Of a DNA stretch of 64,000 nucleotides, positions 1-8,101 are shown piece after piece. Origin of the DNA: Psychrobacter sp. FDAARGOS_221 (GTDB lineage: Bacteria; Pseudomonadota; Gammaproteobacteria; Pseudomonadales; Moraxellaceae); assembly GCF_002313155.2 (NCBI RefSeq), contig NZ_NWFK02000001.1:744001-808000 (forward strand), given 5' to 3'. Position 1 is the first letter of the stretch. Each line of letters opens with the position of its first letter. The notes beneath the pieces are model-generated. The model was not told where the DNA came from. It searched no databases and worked only from the letters and a program-made list of their open reading frames with translations. Made by a program: the position numbers and the translations under genes.

Positions 1-632
1 TTGCAGGAAAATACCAAGTACCTTTAAGAGTACTGTCGAGCTTCGACGAAGGTCTTGATGGTAGCTTTGATGAAGAATTCCGCCAAACTGTTGGCACCCT
101 GATTACAGTAGACGAAGGAGACGACATGGAACAGCCGGTCATTTCAGGCATTGCATTTAATAGAGACGAAGCGAAGATTGTAGTACGCGGTGTGCCTGAT
201 CACCCTGGTGTTGCCTCTTCAATTTTGACCCCGATTAGTAATGCCAACATTGAAATCGATATGATTTTACAAAACCTATCTGATCAAGGGTTAACTGATT
301 TTAGCTTCACAGTGAATCGCCCAGATTTTGAAAAAGCAATCAAAATCCTTGAAGGCAATAAGCAAGACATCGCTGCTAAAGAAATCCATGGTAATACCGA
401 CGTGGTCAAAGTATCTTTGGTCGGTGTTGGTATGCGCTCTCACGCAGGTGTTGCTAGTAAAATGTTCCAAGTATTGGCTGAGAACAACATCAATATCCAA
501 ATGATTTCTACCAGTGAAATTAAAATCTCAGTACTAATCAAAGAACAGCACTTAGAAAAAGCCGTTAAGTCACTACACACTGCATTCGGTTTAGACAGAA
601 CCGATGGTGAAAGTAAGGTCGCAGGACTGTAA
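1..632 (+). CDS. lysC: Aspartate kinase, C-terminal part (cut by window edge)
   Basis: Aspartate kinase phosphorylates L-aspartate, the first step towards lysine, threonine, methionine and diaminopimelate. Only the 3' part is present. The frame is open from base 3 and encodes the end of the linker (KYQVPLRVLSSFD) followed by the paired ACT regulatory domains, with DHPGVASSI in the first and GVGMRSHAGVASKMF in the second, which normally bind lysine/threonine for feedback inhibition. The kinase domain and start lie upstream of the window. An internal ATG at 126 is in frame but falls inside the conserved protein, so it is not the main start. In some bacteria a shorter regulatory subunit starts internally in lysC, but that cannot be judged here. 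A hairpin follows at 680-708. Confidence 0.95.
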   Translation, partial: AGKYQVPLRVLSSFDEGLDGSFDEEFRQTVGTLITVDEGDDMEQPVISGIAFNRDEAKIVVRGVPDHPGVASSILTPISNANIEIDMILQNLSDQGLTDFSFTVNRPDFEKAIKILEGNKQDIAAKEIHGNTDVVKVSLVGVGMRSHAGVASKMFQVLAENNINIQMISTSEIKISVLIKEQHLEKAVKSLHTAFGLDRTDGESKVAGL

Positions 633-679
633 GCCCTTATTATTTTGCATTAGTAACTTTATTATTCACTGTTATCAAC

Positions 680-708
680 ACCCTGCTGTTGTTAATCGAT
701 AGCAGGGT
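680..708 (+). terminator. Probable lysC terminator
   Basis: A perfect 8-bp inverted repeat, ACCCTGCT / AGCAGGGT, with a 13-nt loop lies 48 bases after the lysC stop. The following T-tract is weak (attaagttttgtt). The rest of the 633-1123 gap has no ORF I can support. Confidence 0.5.
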
Positions 709-1077
709 CGATTAAGTTTTGTTAAAAATAGTGAATGCTAATGACAGATTGACCTTAAAGCCTTATAATATCCTGTTCGATTGTGGCCTATCCTGATGTA
801 TTTTAAGTTGTTTTCTTCTACTGCTATGCTAACTGATTGATTCAACTTAAGGGCAAATGCATCACACATAGTTATGCCAACCGCTTTACTTACTCAGCGC
901 TTTACTTTACGCTTTGTTCAGAGCCCGTCTTACTAGCCTAGATATTTATTAGTAAAACGGTTGCTTTCGTAACATTTGTGCTTCAGTAATAAGTGAGCAG
1001 TAAACTGGCATTGGACTATAAAGGTCGCCTCTTTTACAGGGCAAACTTAATGGGCAACGTTATGAGTATTTTATTAT

Positions 1078-1091
1078 TTGGCTTAAGCCAA
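1078..1091. repeat. 14-bp perfect palindrome in csrA leader
   Basis: TTGGCTTAAGCCAA is fully self-complementary and is followed by ttaactttttt, ending about 20 bases before the csrA Shine-Dalgarno AAGGAG. As RNA it would be a small hairpin with a T-rich tail. It could be a weak terminator or attenuator, or an operator for a dimeric protein. Its function is unknown. Confidence 0.35.
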
Positions 1092-1123
1092 TTAACTTTT
1101 TTGCGACATAAGGAGTGTGACGC

Positions 1124-1369
1124 ATGCTAATTTTAACCCGCCGTGTTGGCGAAACCTTAATGATTGGTGACGAAGTCAGCGTAACTGTACTGGGCGTGAA
1201 AGGCAACCAAGTACGTATTGGTGTTAATGCACCAAAAGATATCGCTGTTCACCGTGAAGAAATCTATCAGCGCATCCAGCATGAGCGTGCGATGCAATCA
1301 CAAATGCAACATCTAGAACAAGGTAACTTCCCTGCGTCATTTGACGATGATGATTTTTTTAATCGCTAG
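1124..1369 (+). CDS. csrA: Carbon storage regulator CsrA
   Basis: CsrA is a small dimeric RNA-binding protein that binds GGA motifs in mRNA leaders and controls translation and stability of carbon-storage, biofilm and motility transcripts. The 81-residue product starts with the family signature [16 protein letters not shown] and continues with the beta-strand region [19 protein letters not shown]. The C-terminal tail (about 60-81) is longer than the 61-residue E. coli protein and ends in an acidic/aromatic stretch (FDDDDFFNR). The ATG has a clear Shine-Dalgarno AAGGAG, itself a GGA motif, so autoregulation is plausible. The position downstream of lysC is common in gammaproteobacteria. Confidence 0.97.
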   Translation: MLILTRRVGETLMIGDEVSVTVLGVKGNQVRIGVNAPKDIAVHREEIYQRIQHERAMQSQMQHLEQGNFPASFDDDDFFNR

Positions 1370-1412
1370 GCCGATAATCCTTATTAATTAATTGATATCA
1401 CTTAATAAGCTC

Positions 1413-1466
1413 GATGACTTAATAGCTTTATATAAGACATATACTATATATAAGACTTAAGTCATC
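1413..1466. repeat. Inverted repeat enclosing two direct repeats
   Basis: A perfect 10-bp inverted repeat GATGACTTAA / TTAAGTCATC (1413-1422, 1457-1466) encloses two perfect copies of TATATAAGAC (1429-1438 and 1447-1456) at an 18-bp period. It lies in the csrA-hopJ gap just ahead of the hopJ ribosome binding site. There is no T-run, so it is not an ordinary terminator. An operator is possible. Confidence 0.5.
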
Positions 1467-1514
1467 ACCGGCTACGATACGAATTCTAATTTTACATTTG
1501 ATAATGAGGGCATT

Positions 1515-1889
1515 ATGGGTATCCGAGATTCTGACGTGTCTGCACTATTGAACGGGCTAAGTAAAAAAGCCATTGGTTTTAACGATGTAATCAACTTCAT
1601 TGATGATTTTTACCGCTATACACCGGTCAAATTCGTTAATGGTGATGCAGTTAATGAACCGGGTGAGAATGAAGGCAGTGCCAAAGTATTTGGCTTTGCC
1701 AAGCATCATCAGCTCAATCAGCTAGATACATTAGCATTATTTGGTGAGCACTATCATTCGGTATTAGCGACGCCTAATGGTACCGATCACGCCAATATCC
1801 GTAACTTTTTGCACTGGGGATGGCAAGCCTTTTTAATGGAGAAAAACCCATTAACGCCGCGTCCAAGTGTTGATGTCAAAAATATCTAG
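1515..1889 (+). CDS. HopJ type III effector family protein
   Basis: The 124-residue product resembles the HopJ family (PF08888). That family is named after a Pseudomonas syringae effector but is widespread in free-living marine gammaproteobacteria without type III secretion, so an effector role should not be assumed. Visible features are an N-terminal helical part (LLNGLSKKAIGFNDVINFIDDFY) and the family-like segment NEGSAKVFGFAKHHQL, then FGEHYHSVLATPNGTDHANIRNF. There is no signal peptide or membrane segment. GAGG lies 5 nt before the ATG. A palindromic terminator follows at 1931. The biochemical function is unknown. Confidence 0.85.
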   Translation: MGIRDSDVSALLNGLSKKAIGFNDVINFIDDFYRYTPVKFVNGDAVNEPGENEGSAKVFGFAKHHQLNQLDTLALFGEHYHSVLATPNGTDHANIRNFLHWGWQAFLMEKNPLTPRPSVDVKNI

Positions 1890-1930
1890 TTATCGTTATT
1901 TAAATATAAAATAGCTATTTAAATAAAAAA

Positions 1931-1950
1931 GACTAATCCATGGATTAGTC
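1931..1950. terminator. Bidirectional terminator between hopJ and yeaC
   Basis: A perfect 20-bp palindrome GACTAATCCATGGATTAGTC is flanked by an A-run on the left and a T-run on the right, so it can end both the plus-strand hopJ and the minus-strand nadK-yeaC transcripts. Confidence 0.85.
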
Positions 1951-2000
1951 TTTTTTTATGCCGTTTTAAATCAGATCAAACTAATGCTTTAATTTATCTT

Positions 2001-2312
2001 TTAGCGATCACGGAATTTAACCGGTTGGATATCGCCTGTTGGGTTCGGTAGGTTTGGATAATGACGGTCGTGCTCGACATCGCACTCCTCACCGACAACA
2101 GTGCCATCTTTTTTCACAGGTTTGTGAATAAAACCGATACGCTCTTCTGGCGGTAAGTTTTCGTGTTCCCAAATCATCACGGCCTGCATACAAGTTTCGC
2201 GTTGCTCTGCTGTTAAGCGACGACCATCTGGCCATTTACCAATCTCAATCGCAGTGCGAAAAGACGCGACCAATTCTGGGGTCATTGCTGCCAATACTTC
2301 TTCTTTGTTCAT
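2001..2312 (-). CDS. YeaC family protein (DUF1315)
   Basis: The 103-residue soluble protein resembles the YeaC/DUF1315 family, which is conserved in gammaproteobacteria and has no established function. Family-typical stretches are LRTAIEIGKWPDGRRLT-like (residues 17-34 here), QAVMIWEHENLPPEERIGFI (43-62) and the C-terminal CDVEHDRHYPNLP. It has no signal peptide. The minus-strand ATG follows GAGGTGG, a strong ribosome binding site. It lies 57 bases downstream of nadK in the same direction and probably shares its transcript. Confidence 0.85.
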   Translation of the reverse strand: MNKEEVLAAMTPELVASFRTAIEIGKWPDGRRLTAEQRETCMQAVMIWEHENLPPEERIGFIHKPVKKDGTVVGEECDVEHDRHYPNLPNPTGDIQPVKFRDR

Positions 2313-2369
2313 ATACCACCTCAGCTTGCTTACAACGTAATATAACGATAATAAAATAGTTTAATGCGT

Positions 2370-3386
2370 CTAGTCGTCATCTGCATCCATGCTGAACTCT
2401 TCAGCATGCACATTCCAATTTAACTTAGTGCGACAGGCTTTATAAAAATCAAAACCTGGTGGATGCAATAAGGTTAATTTATCAGGGTGCTTACGGATAT
2501 AAAGTTTTTGATCTTGTTCAATCGCCACACTTTGCTTACCATCTGCACTCACCATAGGTTGAGTGCGATTGTCTCTGTGAATGTGAATCATAATCTCACT
2601 TTGATCATTGACCACAATAGGACGACTCGACAAAGTATGCGGATGCATCGGCACCAAACAAATGGCATCTAAGCTAGGATGGATAATCGGACCACCGCCA
2701 GACAACGCGTAAGCAGTTGAGCCTGTCGGCGTGGCGACAATTAAACCATCGCTGTGCTGACGATAGACATCTAGCCCATCAATATTAAGCTGAAAATCTA
2801 TCATATGTACTGACTTACCAGCATGCAGCACCACATCATTTAGCGCCATGTCTTGATGCACAATGTTGCGACCTTCACGCACTTCCATCGCCAGTAAGAA
2901 GCGTTGATCAAGCTGATAGTCCCCCATCAACACCTGACGCAGCTTAGCACCGACTTCATCTGGATTAACATCTGTTAAGAACCCAAGACGACCACGGTTG
3001 ACACCCAATACTGGCACCCGGTAGCGCGCTAATGCTTGAGCCGCTTGCAAAATAGAACCATCACCGCCAACCACAATCACCAAGTCACATATCTCGCCCA
3101 ATAAGCTGCGCTTGACGATTTGTAACTGGCTCAGCTTAGCTAAATCTAATTCAGGTAAACTTGCGGTATCTGAGTCAATATAAAGACTTAGCCCCATTTC
3201 ATTAATTCTGCGGCCAATTTCGTGAATGGTAGTGACTACGCCACGTTTACGTGCACGACCCATTACTCCAATCCGACGAAATGCTGGGTTCTTAATGGAG
3301 TGGAAATGAGGCGAGTTCGACAAGTTAGGTAACTTATCAGACTGGGCAGAGCTTTCCATAGGCTTAAGCTTCATTGAGTTGGTCAT
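2370..3386 (-). CDS. nadK: NAD kinase
   Basis: This enzyme phosphorylates NAD to NADP in the cytosol. The ATP/NAD-binding signature GGDGS is at residues 107-111, followed by NRGRLGFLTDV (130-140), TPTGSTAYALSGGGPI (219-234) and the C-terminal region around SRPIVVNDQSEI. At 338 residues it is about 45 longer than E. coli NadK; the extra part is a low-complexity N-terminus (about 1-37) ahead of the conserved core. No Shine-Dalgarno is visible before the ATG at 3386, so a later start such as the Met at residue 10 is possible. yeaC follows. Confidence 0.95.
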   Translation of the reverse strand: MTNSMKLKPMESSAQSDKLPNLSNSPHFHSIKNPAFRRIGVMGRARKRGVVTTIHEIGRRINEMGLSLYIDSDTASLPELDLAKLSQLQIVKRSLLGEICDLVIVVGGDGSILQAAQALARYRVPVLGVNRGRLGFLTDVNPDEVGAKLRQVLMGDYQLDQRFLLAMEVREGRNIVHQDMALNDVVLHAGKSVHMIDFQLNIDGLDVYRQHSDGLIVATPTGSTAYALSGGGPIIHPSLDAICLVPMHPHTLSSRPIVVNDQSEIMIHIHRDNRTQPMVSADGKQSVAIEQDQKLYIRKHPDKLTLLHPPGFDFYKACRTKLNWNVHAEEFSMDADDD

Positions 3387-3643
3387 TAACGATTAAACTT
3401 TACGGTTGATTATAATTGCTAAGCGTATCACATTCTATACATTGCTGCATTAGACTATTGGTTGAGTTCAGCCTAGACTGGTAGCAATATTACTTTACTC
3501 TACTCAGTTGATTAAGCTATTATTGTCGATAACTGTGCTGTATTTCAGCCGTTGAAAACAGTCGATGATATTAAAACAATTGATTATAAAACACATTACA
3601 CTTTATTAAACCAACCCTTAAAAATACTCAAAGGATTTTTAAC

Positions 3644-4366
3644 ATGGCAAACCCTATTGTTAGTCGCACCGAGCTTACTGTTGGCGGCAGAGCAATGACC
3701 GTTCAAGGCGTTGTGCATAAAACCAGTTTTTTACTTGGCTTAAGTGCACTTGCTGCCATTGGCTTTTTCTTTTTTATTATCAGTGGTGGTCTGAGCGCTG
3801 GTATGACCCAAATGATTACCTTCGGTAGTATGTTTGCTGCCTTTGGTATGGGCATCTTTATTACCATGAAGCCGCAAAAGGCAAAAGCGCTGGCTGCGCC
3901 TTACGCCATTCTAGAAGGTCTATTTTTAGGCGGTGTCTCTATCATGTTCGCTGGCATTGACCCCACTATTCCAGTCAATGCATTAGCAGCAACCTTCGTT
4001 ACTGCAGCAGTCATGCTGGGCTTATATCGCTCTGGCGTCATTAAGGTCAATGAAAAGTTCCGCTCAATCATGATGTCTGCCATCATTGCTATTATGCTGA
4101 TTTATTTGGTGCAATGGGGCTTTGTTCTATTTGGCTCTAGCCTACCATTTTTGTTTCAAACTGGCGGCTTAGTCGCTATTGGCTTTAGCCTATTTGTGGT
4201 TGTGATTGCCTCATTTAGCCTACTGTTAGACTTCGATAACATTGAACGTGGCGTTGCTGCTGGCGTATCAGAAGAATATGAGTGGGTATTTGGTATTGGC
4301 ATCTTAGCCACTCTGGTTTGGATGTACTTTGAATTCATGCGTCTATTAAGCCATTTCCAAGACTAA
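3644..4366 (+). CDS. Bax inhibitor-1/YccA-like membrane protein
   Basis: The 240-residue protein has about seven hydrophobic segments (roughly 28-48, 55-75, 88-104, 113-130, 142-166, 172-195, 212-230). It matches the prokaryotic Bax-inhibitor-1 superfamily (TMBIM fold). The family's C-terminal acidic site appears as LLLDFDNIERG, with Asp196 and Asp198; in the Bacillus homologue YetJ such aspartates form a pH-gated calcium leak site. Bacterial members are variously tied to FtsH-linked membrane quality control (YccA) or ion leak; which applies here cannot be told. AAAGGA precedes the ATG and a strong terminator follows. It is transcribed alone. Confidence 0.85.
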   Translation: MANPIVSRTELTVGGRAMTVQGVVHKTSFLLGLSALAAIGFFFFIISGGLSAGMTQMITFGSMFAAFGMGIFITMKPQKAKALAAPYAILEGLFLGGVSIMFAGIDPTIPVNALAATFVTAAVMLGLYRSGVIKVNEKFRSIMMSAIIAIMLIYLVQWGFVLFGSSLPFLFQTGGLVAIGFSLFVVVIASFSLLLDFDNIERGVAAGVSEEYEWVFGIGILATLVWMYFEFMRLLSHFQD

Positions 4367-4411
4367 ACTAATGCGCTTATAAACCAGTCATAAAACAAGC
4401 TAATAATAAAC

Positions 4412-4432
4412 AGGGTCGTAAATTACGACCCT
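4412..4432. terminator. Terminator after Bax-inhibitor-like gene
   Basis: A 10-bp perfect stem AGGGTCGTAA / TTACGACCCT around one central base, followed by seven T. Confidence 0.9.
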
Positions 4433-4585
4433 TTTTTTATTCCCATAATCTTTGATCAGAAGGTTCATATACTATCGTCAGAGACGTCTCAAATGGCTAT
4501 TAGGCAACCGGGCGCAAGTACTACAAATGTAGACTTAGCAAGGTTAACACCGTAACCATTTAGCGGTTCACTGACTATAGATGGA

Positions 4586-7500
4586 TTAAGCACGTTGTAG
4601 ACGTAACGCATTTAGCACCACAACCAGTGAACTTAACGACATGCCAATCGCTGCCAACCAAGGCGGTACATAACCAAAGGCTGCGGGTAGTAATACTAAT
4701 GAGTTGTAACTGATTGCCCAGTGTATATTTTGCTTAATAATCTTATGCGCCTTGTCAGCTATCCGCTTAGCATCATAAACCGCTGACACTTTGCCATTTA
4801 AGATAACGCTATCACTTGATACTTGCGCTAAATCTGCGGCGCCTGCAATCGCAGTAGAAATATTAGCGGCCGCCAACACTGGCGCATCATTAATACCATC
4901 ACCTACCATCATCACCACATGGCCTTGTTGCTGCAGCTGCTTAATGTGATTAACTTTATCAGTTGGTGATAAGCCTGAGTAAACGCTATCAATGCCCAGT
5001 TGATCTGCTACCACTTGCGCATGGCTACTTGGGTCACCGGTTAATATCAGCGGCTGTATATTCTGCTGCTTTAAGGCGGCTATCATCTGCGCAACCCCTT
5101 CACGCACACTATCATTGAAATAATACAGTGCCACCGGCTGCCAAGCACCAGAATCGGTATCATCCATTTCAGAGTCTGTAACATAGCGGGTTAACATCAC
5201 CGCAGTACTGGCTTGACGCTGTTTAAGCGCATTCTCTAAATCGAAGTTTTGCATCAATTGACTGGTCAGAGCCGCTTGGCTTGAAGATTGTTCATTAGCA
5301 TGCGTATTATTCAAAGCAAAGTCGATATGACCGAGACGGTATTTATAACCGCCACCGACATCTTCAACAACTGCTTCAACGCCACCTGCAGTATGGTGCT
5401 GCAACTGGCTTACCTGTGGTAAATGCAACTGATAAGCGGCATCTAGTAAGGCCGTTGCGATTGGATGACGACTGCCCACTTCGAGCGCCGCTGCTATCGC
5501 CAGCAGATCATCTTTATCTTGTAGTCCACTATTATTCTGCAAGTTATCTCGTTGCAAGCTGTTTGAGCCACTACCCTCTAACTGATTGTTATCTGATACG
5601 GCTTGTTGTAACGTTTCGATATACAGCAAGTTTGGCTTGCCATAGGTTAACGTACCTGTCTTATCAAACGCCACATGGGTAATCTCAGCCAAAGTCTGAA
5701 TAGTATGCCCACGTGTGGTCAAAAATCCATAGCTTGCCAACCGGTTGGTAGAGACGGTTAACGCTATCGGAGTGGCTAACGACAAGGCACACGGACAAGT
5801 TGCCACTAGAACCGCTACCGTTGCCCACAGTGCTTGCTGCGGATCAATAAAGTACCAACCAATAAATACAAACACCGACAATACTAAGATGCGCGCCACA
5901 AACCAGCGTGCCCACCTATCTGCTTGCTCGGCTACTTTCGGTTTTTCACTCATGGCACGATTCATGAGTCGGTCAATCAATGCAATTTGGCTGTTTTCAG
6001 GCAGCGCGGTGACAATCATAATAAAAGGCTGACTGTCATTTTGTGAGCCGCCTATCACCCTATCACCTCTGTGTTTGACCAGCAGTAAACTTTCACCTGT
6101 CAGCAAACTTTGAGACACCGTAGCTGTTTCGCTACATAAGATACCGTCAGCAACCACTTCACTACCGGCTTCAATCATAATCACATCACCGATATTCAAC
6201 GAGTGCGCTGTGACTGCTTCACTGTCTTGCTGCTCATTTTTTGGTAATTCATTGATGTGCTCTGTGCCAACTTGAATCTGGTCTTGGCTTTTATCTACAT
6301 CATGACCATCTAAATGAGCATCTAATTTGTCTTGGTCTTGCACGGTCAAAGCCGACTTATGACGTTGAATGGTATGAATTTTCTCACCCAATAGCGCCAA
6401 TTTCTGCTGCTGAGAATCTGACAACTGTAGGGGCGCCGCATCTGTATCTAATAAATCAGCTTGCTTTTGCTGACCTACAGCGTCATCACTGCTCTCAAGC
6501 TCGCTATCTGTCTGATTATTAGTAGACTCTGTAGATGCCGTTAAGTTATTGACACCCATGATGTCTGCGACCAATTGCGGCGCAAAATCAATACGCTGAA
6601 CCAAAGTTGGCTCAACGACTACCAAATCATTGGCCATATTAGCCGCTTTTAAGCGCGCATTATGCTCGATATAACGCCCGGCCAACAAGAAAAACACAAA
6701 CATACTGACCGAGTCATAATAGGTTTCACCGCCGCCAGTAATGGTCGCGTATAAACTGGCAAAAAAGGTCACCGTCAGTGCAATACTGACCGGCACATCC
6801 ATATTGACTTGACGTGCTCTTACTGCCGCTATCGCCGATTTGAAAAACGGCACAGCACAGTAAAAGAAGACCGGCACACTGACAAATAACGACACCCAAC
6901 GCAAAAAGTCACGTTGCTCAACCAACATGCCGCTGTAACTGGTGTAATTACCAAAATACATCCCTACCGCAAACATCATCGCCTGCATTGCCCCTAAAGC
7001 AGCAATGCCCAGTCGTATCAGCATGGTTTTGTTATGGCGTGCCAGCATCGCCTCATGGGTATCTTGACGATAAGGCTTAGCGTCATAGCCTATTTGATTA
7101 ATGGTGGCCAAAATATCACTGATCGGCAGTTTATTTTCATCCCAAATCACACGCATGCGTTGATTGGTCAAATTCACCTGACACGTATCAACGCCTTCAA
7201 GCTCATACAGCCGAGTTTCAATCAGCCAAGTACAAGCTGCACAGCGCAAATTATTGACCGACAGCTCTGCAACTGACTTATCGCCTGAGGCATACACAAA
7301 CTGCGATTTAATATCATCATGATCGTATGCCTGCAAGCGATCAAGCTGTGTTGGCAAACTAGCAGTACGGTTAATCTCTGAGCGATCTAAATAGTACTGC
7401 TCCAACCCTGCCTCGACGATACTTTCAGCAGCCAACTGACAGCCCAAACAGCACATCAGGCGTGACTCACCTAATACAAAAGCATGAAACGGTGGATTAG

Positions 7501-7669
7501 GTACAGGCTCAGCACAATGAAAGCAGTGCCCCTCTGGCGGTAGCACCAGATTACTAATGTCTTCTTCTAAGTAAGCATATTGTTGATCTGCTTGTGGCAA
7601 ATCTTCGCTAGAGTGTGTGGTCTGTTTTGATGCTGCAGTATTATTGGTGATGTCTTTAGGATGAGTCAT
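4586..7669 (-). CDS. Copper-translocating P-type ATPase, CcoI/FixI type, with long insertions
   Basis: A P1B-type ATPase that moves copper across the inner membrane. The FixI/CcoI subgroup exports copper for cytochrome oxidase assembly. Numbered from the ATG at 7669 (1027 aa): N-terminal Cys-rich ATPase-associated domain with CFHC (49-52) and CCLGC (73-77), HMA domain with CAAC (143-146), TGES (524-527), membrane metal site CPC (625-627), phosphorylation site DKTGT (669-673), HP (735-736) and GDGIND (923-928). Family members are usually about 750-850 aa; the excess comes from an acidic, Gln/Asp/Ser-rich insertion at about 364-489 in the actuator domain and a shorter Asn-rich one in the nucleotide-binding domain. 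A GTG at 7693 would add eight residues; neither start has a good ribosome site. No ccoNOPQ genes adjoin it. Confidence 0.92.
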   Translation of the reverse strand: MTHPKDITNNTAASKQTTHSSEDLPQADQQYAYLEEDISNLVLPPEGHCFHCAEPVPNPPFHAFVLGESRLMCCLGCQLAAESIVEAGLEQYYLDRSEINRTASLPTQLDRLQAYDHDDIKSQFVYASGDKSVAELSVNNLRCAACTWLIETRLYELEGVDTCQVNLTNQRMRVIWDENKLPISDILATINQIGYDAKPYRQDTHEAMLARHNKTMLIRLGIAALGAMQAMMFAVGMYFGNYTSYSGMLVEQRDFLRWVSLFVSVPVFFYCAVPFFKSAIAAVRARQVNMDVPVSIALTVTFFASLYATITGGGETYYDSVSMFVFFLLAGRYIEHNARLKAANMANDLVVVEPTLVQRIDFAPQLVADIMGVNNLTASTESTNNQTDSELESSDDAVGQQKQADLLDTDAAPLQLSDSQQQKLALLGEKIHTIQRHKSALTVQDQDKLDAHLDGHDVDKSQDQIQVGTEHINELPKNEQQDSEAVTAHSLNIGDVIMIEAGSEVVADGILCSETATVSQSLLTGESLLLVKHRGDRVIGGSQNDSQPFIMIVTALPENSQIALIDRLMNRAMSEKPKVAEQADRWARWFVARILVLSVFVFIGWYFIDPQQALWATVAVLVATCPCALSLATPIALTVSTNRLASYGFLTTRGHTIQTLAEITHVAFDKTGTLTYGKPNLLYIETLQQAVSDNNQLEGSGSNSLQRDNLQNNSGLQDKDDLLAIAAALEVGSRHPIATALLDAAYQLHLPQVSQLQHHTAGGVEAVVEDVGGGYKYRLGHIDFALNNTHANEQSSSQAALTSQLMQNFDLENALKQRQASTAVMLTRYVTDSEMDDTDSGAWQPVALYYFNDSVREGVAQMIAALKQQNIQPLILTGDPSSHAQVVADQLGIDSVYSGLSPTDKVNHIKQLQQQGHVVMMVGDGINDAPVLAAANISTAIAGAADLAQVSSDSVILNGKVSAVYDAKRIADKAHKIIKQNIHWAISYNSLVLLPAAFGYVPPWLAAIGMSLSSLVVVLNALRLQRA

Positions 7670-7693
7670 AATGTTATTCACAACCAGTGACAC

Positions 7694-8101
7694 AATTAAG
7701 TGTTAAGCAGAGCGCATACCTGAAATCTCGAATATCTCAATGAGATATAAATAACAGGTATGGCAATAATGTGATTTGAATATAAGCTGCTAGATAATAA
7801 GGATAATCAACTGACTATTGTATCAGGTATCTGTCGCCGGTGAATCAGCTATCTGTACTCGATGTCTGTATTCAAAGTTAAATCTAGATTCTACGTTTTG
7901 AGGCAGTTGCCTCTAACAAAACATCTATCTGAAGAACCGCTATGTTACGCGTTTATAATTACAATGGTAGCAAAGTGTGAAAAAGCAATGAAAAGCGGAT
8001 GTTATATCACCATATAGCAAGGCAATGACGGCAATTGCATTGAAAATAAAGCCATTTTACGTCATTATAATCGAGTCTTTTTTTATGTTGGTAAAACTAT
8101 C
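7694..8101. promoter_or_regulatory. Divergent intergenic region, ATPase / mrcB
   Basis: This 408-bp gap between divergent genes has no supportable ORF. It holds a 7-bp inverted repeat ATATCTC / GAGATAT (7732-7748) close to the ATPase start, a 6-bp hairpin GAGGCA / TGCCTC (7900-7913), and a possible -10 TATAAT at 8066-8071 for mrcB. None can be tied to a known regulator from sequence alone. Confidence 0.35.

Noticed and set aside
1515..1889. Type III secretion effector role for the HopJ-family protein
   Set aside because: No secretion genes in the window, and the family is common in bacteria without type III secretion; the name is historical.
4481..4490. Palindrome GAGACGTCTC after the Bax-inhibitor-like gene
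   Set aside because: A 10-bp palindrome alone is expected by chance in 64 kb, and no supporting context was found.
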